In this document: piece after piece, positions 60,198 through 64,000 of the stretch
Layout: each line of letters begins with the position of its first letter
Numbering within the stretch: position 1 is the stretch's first letter
NCBI GenBank assembly: GCA_964409775.1
Contig: CAYPEI010000005.1
Coordinates: 136,674-200,673 of the forward strand
Origin: JAHBXL01 sp964409775
GTDB lineage: Bacteria > Planctomycetota > Phycisphaerae > Phycisphaerales > UBA1924
Direction: 5' to 3'
Length of the DNA: 64,000 bases
Notes under the pieces: model-generated
Database searches by the model: none
What the model saw: only the letters and a program-made list of their open reading frames with translations
What the model was told of the DNA's origin: nothing
Made by a program: the position numbers and the translations under genes

Positions 60198-61376
60198 ATG
60201 GCGAAACGAGCCTCCAAATCCGCGGCGGTCCTCACGCCGGACTCCGCCCCCGAAGTCGCGGGGCCGGTGTACGCCGTAACCATGCTCGACGCGGTGTTCG
60301 GCCAGCGGACAGCCAGGCAGACGCTCGAGTCCGCGATGCAGGCCGGTCGCATCCACCACGCGTGGATTTTCCACGGTCCGGCCGGGGTGGGAAAGTTCAC
60401 GACCGCGATCGCGTTCGCCGCGGCGATCCTCGATCCCACGACCGCCGCCGGGCTTTCCGGTCAACTCGCGCCGGAGACCGACTCTTCCGTGCAGCGCATG
60501 GTGCGGGCGGGCACGCATCCCGATCTCCACATCATCCGCAAGGAGATGGCGGCGATCAGTCGCGAAGAACGCGTCCGGAGGCAGAAGCAGTCGAACATCC
60601 CGGTCGACGTGCTCGATGAGTTCCTGCTCGAGCCCGCAGCAAAGACCCGGGTGCTCCGCAACGAATCGCGGGCCGCGAAGGTCTTCGTGGTCGATGAAGC
60701 GGAGTTGCTGGACCAGCGGGGCCAGAACGCCCTGCTCAAAACGCTCGAGGAACCACCGGAAGGAACGGTGATCATCCTCGTGACGACCTTCCCGGATGAA
60801 CTCCTTCCGACCATTCGCTCCCGCTGCCAGCGTGTGGCGTTCTCGCCGCTCGCCGATGAGGACATGCGGCAGTGGTTCGCCGCGAGCGGGCTGGCTGTGC
60901 CAGCCGATCAGCGTGACTGGCTGCTCCGCTTCGCCGCAGGCTCGCCCGGCGCGGCGACGCTCGCCGCGAGGTGCAATCTGCACGCTTGGCACGAAACTCT
61001 TACGCCGATGCTCGATGCGGCGTTCCGGGGCGAGTATTCGCTCGAACTCGGCGAGGCAATGGCCAAACTGGTTGACGAGCAGGCCGTGGCGGTCGCCGCC
61101 GCCGACAAACTCGCAAGCAAGGACGGCGCAAACAAGGTATGGGGCCGTCGGATGCTGGCGTTTGTGGGTGAGCACGTCCGCGCCAAACTGCGTGCCCGGG
61201 CATCATCATCCAAGGCCACGCCCGCCGTACTGGAGGCGGATGTCGCCGCGCAGCGAGCCCTTCACGCGGTCGACGCCCTGGGCCGCGCCGAGCATCACCT
61301 CGATCGCAACGTCCGGCTCGCCACCGTCTTCGACAACCTGGCTGTGCAGATGGCGGCTGAGCCTGTGGTGACATAG
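60198..61376 (+). CDS. holB: DNA polymerase III subunit delta' (clamp-loader ATPase)
   Basis: A 392-residue AAA+ clamp-loader subunit. VFGQRTARQTLESAMQAGRIHHAWIFHGPAGVGKFTTAIAFA contains Walker A (about 61-69). VFVVDEAELLDQRGQNALLKTLEEPPEGTVIILVTTFPDELLPTIRSRCQRVAF gives Walker B (DEAE) and the SRC motif. The zinc-binding Cys of some family members are missing. A C-terminal helical domain (about 270-392) completes the length. GAGAGCAGG lies before ATG 60198. It follows sthA by 34 bp without a functional link. Confidence 0.88.
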   Translation: MAKRASKSAAVLTPDSAPEVAGPVYAVTMLDAVFGQRTARQTLESAMQAGRIHHAWIFHGPAGVGKFTTAIAFAAAILDPTTAAGLSGQLAPETDSSVQRMVRAGTHPDLHIIRKEMAAISREERVRRQKQSNIPVDVLDEFLLEPAAKTRVLRNESRAAKVFVVDEAELLDQRGQNALLKTLEEPPEGTVIILVTTFPDELLPTIRSRCQRVAFSPLADEDMRQWFAASGLAVPADQRDWLLRFAAGSPGAATLAARCNLHAWHETLTPMLDAAFRGEYSLELGEAMAKLVDEQAVAVAAADKLASKDGANKVWGRRMLAFVGEHVRAKLRARASSSKATPAVLEADVAAQRALHAVDALGRAEHHLDRNVRLATVFDNLAVQMAAEPVVT

Positions 61377-61393
61377 GCGTTCGACCGGGATAC

Positions 61394-61720
61394 TCAGTCC
61401 TTCACGCCCTCGACACGCCCGGGAGTCGTGTACTTCCGCAGCGACTGCTCAAGGTCCACGTTGTGAATGTTCGCGAGCGTTGCGAGCCACGCGATCACAT
61501 CGGCGAACTCCTCCTCCAGATTGGCCCGCTGGTCGGCTGTCGGGCTCTTGCCCGGGCGGTTGTCGTGCAAAGCCGTGGCCAACTCTCCGACTTCCTCGAT
61601 CAGCAGCACGAACGTGCCCGCCGCGCCGCGTGCCGAGTCGGTGGCGTAGTACCGGTCACGGATCAGTTGCTGGAAGTTCCGGAACGTGGTCTGGGCGGTG
61701 GGATCCGGGTGCGTCGTCAT
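61394..61720 (-). CDS. MazG-like nucleotide pyrophosphohydrolase
   Basis: A 108-residue all-alpha NTP pyrophosphatase. LIEEVGELATAL and LEEEFADVIAWLATLANIHNVDL give the EExxE and ExxD metal-binding motifs of the family. It is a single-domain form (full MazG has two). It could clean up non-canonical dNTPs or tune nucleotide pools. ATG 61720 starts the conserved sequence. It is convergent with holB and divergent from the lipoprotein gene. Confidence 0.85.
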   Translation of the reverse strand: MTTHPDPTAQTTFRNFQQLIRDRYYATDSARGAAGTFVLLIEEVGELATALHDNRPGKSPTADQRANLEEEFADVIAWLATLANIHNVDLEQSLRKYTTPGRVEGVKD

Positions 61721-61855
61721 GGGTGCATCATTGGGTCTGCCAAGGGGTTCCGCCGAGCCCAGGGCACGGGCGGAAGCATGGGGGTGCAACTTCTGAGGTT
61801 AGGGAGTACTAAACTATTGTGGACCGGACGATGGGTGAGGGCGGCAGGGATCGAG

Positions 61856-63259
61856 ATGGGCAGGGAGCGAGTCAGCACGGCGGATTGTGGGCGACGTACC
61901 GGATGCGGATGGTCGGTTGCTGCATTGGTCCTGCTGCCCGCGGCGGTTGGCCTTGGAGGGTGCGTAACGGCGTTCGACCGGCATCGGGATGCCATCGGTG
62001 CCCTTCACGAGCAGGGCCGTTACGACGACATTGCACGCCAACTGGACGATCCAGCGGTGAAGCAGGAGTATGGCGACAAGAACCGCCTGTTGTGGTGGCT
62101 TGACCGTGGAGCCGCGGCGCTCGCGCTTGGCGACACATCCTCGACCCTCGCGAACCTTGAAAAGGCCGAGGAGTTCATGGATGTGTTCCGATCGCCCAGC
62201 GCGGCGGACGAACTCGGCAAGTGGCTGCTGAACGATACCGCGGCTCCGTATTTCGGCGAGGCGTATGAGGACATGTACGTCAACGTCTTCAAACTGCTCG
62301 CCCAACTCGAAGCGGGCAACCTCCAGGGCGGTGCGACGGTCGAGGCCCGACGCATGGCGACCAAGGCCGACGCCCTGCGCGATCGGTACCTTCGCCTCAA
62401 GTCTGCGGTGGGCAAGCAGGGGGGCTCTGGGTTCGAGGCGAAGGCCTCCCCAGGTCAGATGGTCGCAACCACGGACGAGGGGCAGTTCGTTGAAAGCCCC
62501 CTCGGAACGTACCTCACTGCCGTGACGTTCCTGAAGACCGGCGAACCGGCGATGCATGAGGTCGCCTCGCGGCGGCTGAAGACGGCGATCGACGCCCAGC
62601 GCGGTTTGATCGGACCCGTCGAAGAGAGCAACTTTGCCGGCCTGGAGGGCATGCGACAGGACGAGGCCAATGTGCTGGTCGTCGCGATGTCGGGCCGCGG
62701 CCCTCGCAAGGTCGCCAATCGAATCGGTCCGATCCCGGTCTTTGAATGGCCCGTCTACTTCGAACTCCCGGAACTGGTCGGGGGCGTTGCCGAGGCCGCA
62801 GGGGCGAGGCTCGCGCTCGACGATGGGACGTTCGTGGGCTTGGCCCTTGTCGAGGATCTTCGATCCGTCGCCACGGCGAACCACCGTCGGCAACTGCCGC
62901 TGATTTATGCCAGGACGTTTCTGCGCTCCTCGATCAAGGCGGCTACGGCCTACGCCCTCACGAAGACCTGGCAGAACAACTCCAAGCGGGGCAGCGAACG
63001 CGACATCGCGACGGTGGTGGGCACGCTCTCGGGGCTTGCATTCGTCGGCCTCACCGAAAAGGCGGACCTGCGATGCTGGGAACTCCTGCCCGCGCAGGCT
63101 CACGTGGGCATGGTGCGGCTGCCCCCCGGCGAGCACAACGCCCGAGTCGAGTATCTGTCGTCCACAGGGGGAGTCCTGTACTCAGGACCATGGAAGTCGT
63201 TCGCCGCTGGCGATCGGCCGACCGATCTGTTCACACTTGTCGAGCACTACTGGCGATAG
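61856..63259 (+). CDS. Lipoprotein of COG3014-like type, partner of LpoB-like protein
   Basis: A 467-residue exported lipoprotein. The N-terminus has a Tat-free signal peptide with lipobox LGGC (Cys36). The mature protein begins with helical, TPR-like sequence (RHRDAIGALHEQGRYDDIARQLDDPAVKQEYGDKNRLLWWLDRGAAALALGD). A beta-rich half follows (about 290-467, including FEWPVYFELPELVG and ARTFLRSSIKAATAYALTK). This matches the COG3014 pattern seen beside LpoB-family genes. It should sit on a periplasmic membrane face. ATG 61856 follows AGGGA. The LpoB-like gene begins 40 bp downstream. Confidence 0.75.
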   Translation: MGRERVSTADCGRRTGCGWSVAALVLLPAAVGLGGCVTAFDRHRDAIGALHEQGRYDDIARQLDDPAVKQEYGDKNRLLWWLDRGAAALALGDTSSTLANLEKAEEFMDVFRSPSAADELGKWLLNDTAAPYFGEAYEDMYVNVFKLLAQLEAGNLQGGATVEARRMATKADALRDRYLRLKSAVGKQGGSGFEAKASPGQMVATTDEGQFVESPLGTYLTAVTFLKTGEPAMHEVASRRLKTAIDAQRGLIGPVEESNFAGLEGMRQDEANVLVVAMSGRGPRKVANRIGPIPVFEWPVYFELPELVGGVAEAAGARLALDDGTFVGLALVEDLRSVATANHRRQLPLIYARTFLRSSIKAATAYALTKTWQNNSKRGSERDIATVVGTLSGLAFVGLTEKADLRCWELLPAQAHVGMVRLPPGEHNARVEYLSSTGGVLYSGPWKSFAAGDRPTDLFTLVEHYWR

Positions 63260-63299
63260 CCGGAACACCACGAGCAACTCAACCCAAGGGAGTCATCGC

Positions 63300-63917
63300 A
63301 TGAACAGCAGCACAAGGAACTTCGCACTCTTCGGAGCCGCCGCGGCCATGCTCGCGGCACTGCCATCCTGCGGCCCGAGCCGACGCGACGTTCAGCGTGT
63401 CGATCCGGAGACGAAGGTCGACCTCGATTACCGCTTCAACGACAACGACGCCAGACAGGTCTGGCAGGGAATGTCCAACGACTCGACATTCCGAGGCTGG
63501 ATCGGCCGGTGGCAGTCCGAGCATGGCGGCAACCGCCCCATCATGCTCGTCGGGCCCATCAAGAACAACACGCAGGACTACATCAACATGAACCTGTTCA
63601 CCCGCAACTTCGAGCGGGAGATGCTCAACACCGGCAACGTGCGGGTGGTCTCCATGCGCGACCAGCGGGGAGACCTCCGCGACGAGCGGCTCCAGGGCCA
63701 GGAGTGGAACTCGCCCGAGACCCGCAAACTCATGAAGAACGAACTCGGCGCTGACCTGATGCTCATGGGTGACGTCAACGACGTCGTCGAGCGGTCTCTC
63801 GACAACCGGCAGGTCAGCAAGTACTACCAGGTGAACCTGGAACTGACCAACATCGAGACCAACGAAAAGGTCTGGATCGGCAGCGTGGAGATCAAGAAGG
63901 TCGCGACGCTGAAGTGA
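63300..63917 (+). CDS. LpoB-like penicillin-binding protein activator lipoprotein
   Basis: A 205-residue lipoprotein (signal peptide to LPSC, Cys24). The globular part resembles LpoB: VDLDYRFNDNDARQVWQGMSND, RPIMLVGPIKNNTQDYINMNLFTRNFEREMLNTGNVRVVS, LGADLMLMGDVNDVVE and YYQVNLELTNIETNEKVWIGSVEIKK. In E. coli LpoB reaches through the peptidoglycan from the outer membrane to activate PBP1b. It therefore suggests regulated peptidoglycan synthesis. CAAGGGA precedes ATG 63300. It is likely cotranscribed with the upstream lipoprotein gene. The window ends 83 bp after its stop, with no further gene visible. Confidence 0.85.
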   Translation: MNSSTRNFALFGAAAAMLAALPSCGPSRRDVQRVDPETKVDLDYRFNDNDARQVWQGMSNDSTFRGWIGRWQSEHGGNRPIMLVGPIKNNTQDYINMNLFTRNFEREMLNTGNVRVVSMRDQRGDLRDERLQGQEWNSPETRKLMKNELGADLMLMGDVNDVVERSLDNRQVSKYYQVNLELTNIETNEKVWIGSVEIKKVATLK

Positions 63918-64000
63918 AGTCGGAACCAGTCTGGGCAAAAAGAAAGGTTCATCCGGTGTTTCCGGGGAATGAGCCCGGGAAGGCGGCGCGGATCTTGAGG

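Noticed and set aside
1..64000. CRISPR arrays, insertion sequences, prophage, rRNA
   Set aside because: No regularly spaced repeats, transposase or integrase motifs, phage structural genes or rRNA sequence were found in reading both strands.

Overview
The window looks like chromosomal DNA from a Planctomycetota bacterium, most likely class Phycisphaerae. The DNA is GC-rich throughout. Lineage clues are a 2,033-residue surface protein with an N-terminal LEPR-type motif (VEPLEQRTLLAS) and two C-terminal dockerin-like repeats ending in LSAWFAG, a Ser/Thr kinase fused to TPRs, a very large fused SecDF, and a DUF1844 protein. KdsB, a GT9 glycosyltransferase, an OprB-like porin and an LpoB-type lipoprotein point to a diderm cell with Kdo-containing envelope glycans and regulated peptidoglycan synthesis. 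No phage, IS element, CRISPR array or rRNA was seen; one tRNA (Arg-TCT) is present.

Layout. 1-4 kb: the 3' end of pyrG, a zinc-ribbon protein, a GT-A glycosyltransferase, a PilZ-like protein and a NUDIX hydrolase. 3-5.3 kb: a site-2 protease and a rhomboid protease that share a C-terminal motif. 5.3-11.5 kb: tgt, yajC, secDF and a LysM protein. 11.7-12.7 kb: UDP-glucuronate decarboxylase. 12.7-18.3 kb: aspA-dcu diverging from a porin-asparaginase pair, which together read as an asparagine/aspartate utilisation module. 18.3-21.4 kb: thpR, a GT9 transferase and an exported unknown. 21.4-24.1 kb: ahcY behind a SahR-like ArsR-methyltransferase regulator with a strong promoter and dyad operator. 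24.3-29 kb: a DUF4105 protein, an RRM protein, an unusual tyrosine-phosphatase/cytochrome c'-like fusion and a histidine kinase. 28.9-32.5 kb: yraN, a SurA-like foldase, DUF1844 and mnmA. 32.5-41.5 kb: the giant surface protein and the kinase-TPR protein. 41.5-46.1 kb: ctaB, tRNA-Arg, a zinc-ribbon membrane protein, an HEIGHH protein, fmt and def. 46.3-51.7 kb: a TPR protein, kdsB and alaS. 51.7-55.4 kb: the F0 and delta part of ATP synthase (atpZ, atpI-like, atpB, atpE, atpF, atpH), with the other F1 genes absent. 55.5-64 kb: pgk, a GT39-like transferase, sthA, holB, a MazG-like protein and a two-lipoprotein LpoB operon.

Two regulatory themes stand out. First, at least eight genes have a TANNNT hexamer 6-8 nt before the start codon and no clear Shine-Dalgarno sequence, which suggests leaderless mRNAs. 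Second, the sahR-like promoter has a 28-bp dyad lying over its predicted start site. The most novel-looking protein is the exported phosphatase-cytochrome c' fusion at 26056-27078.
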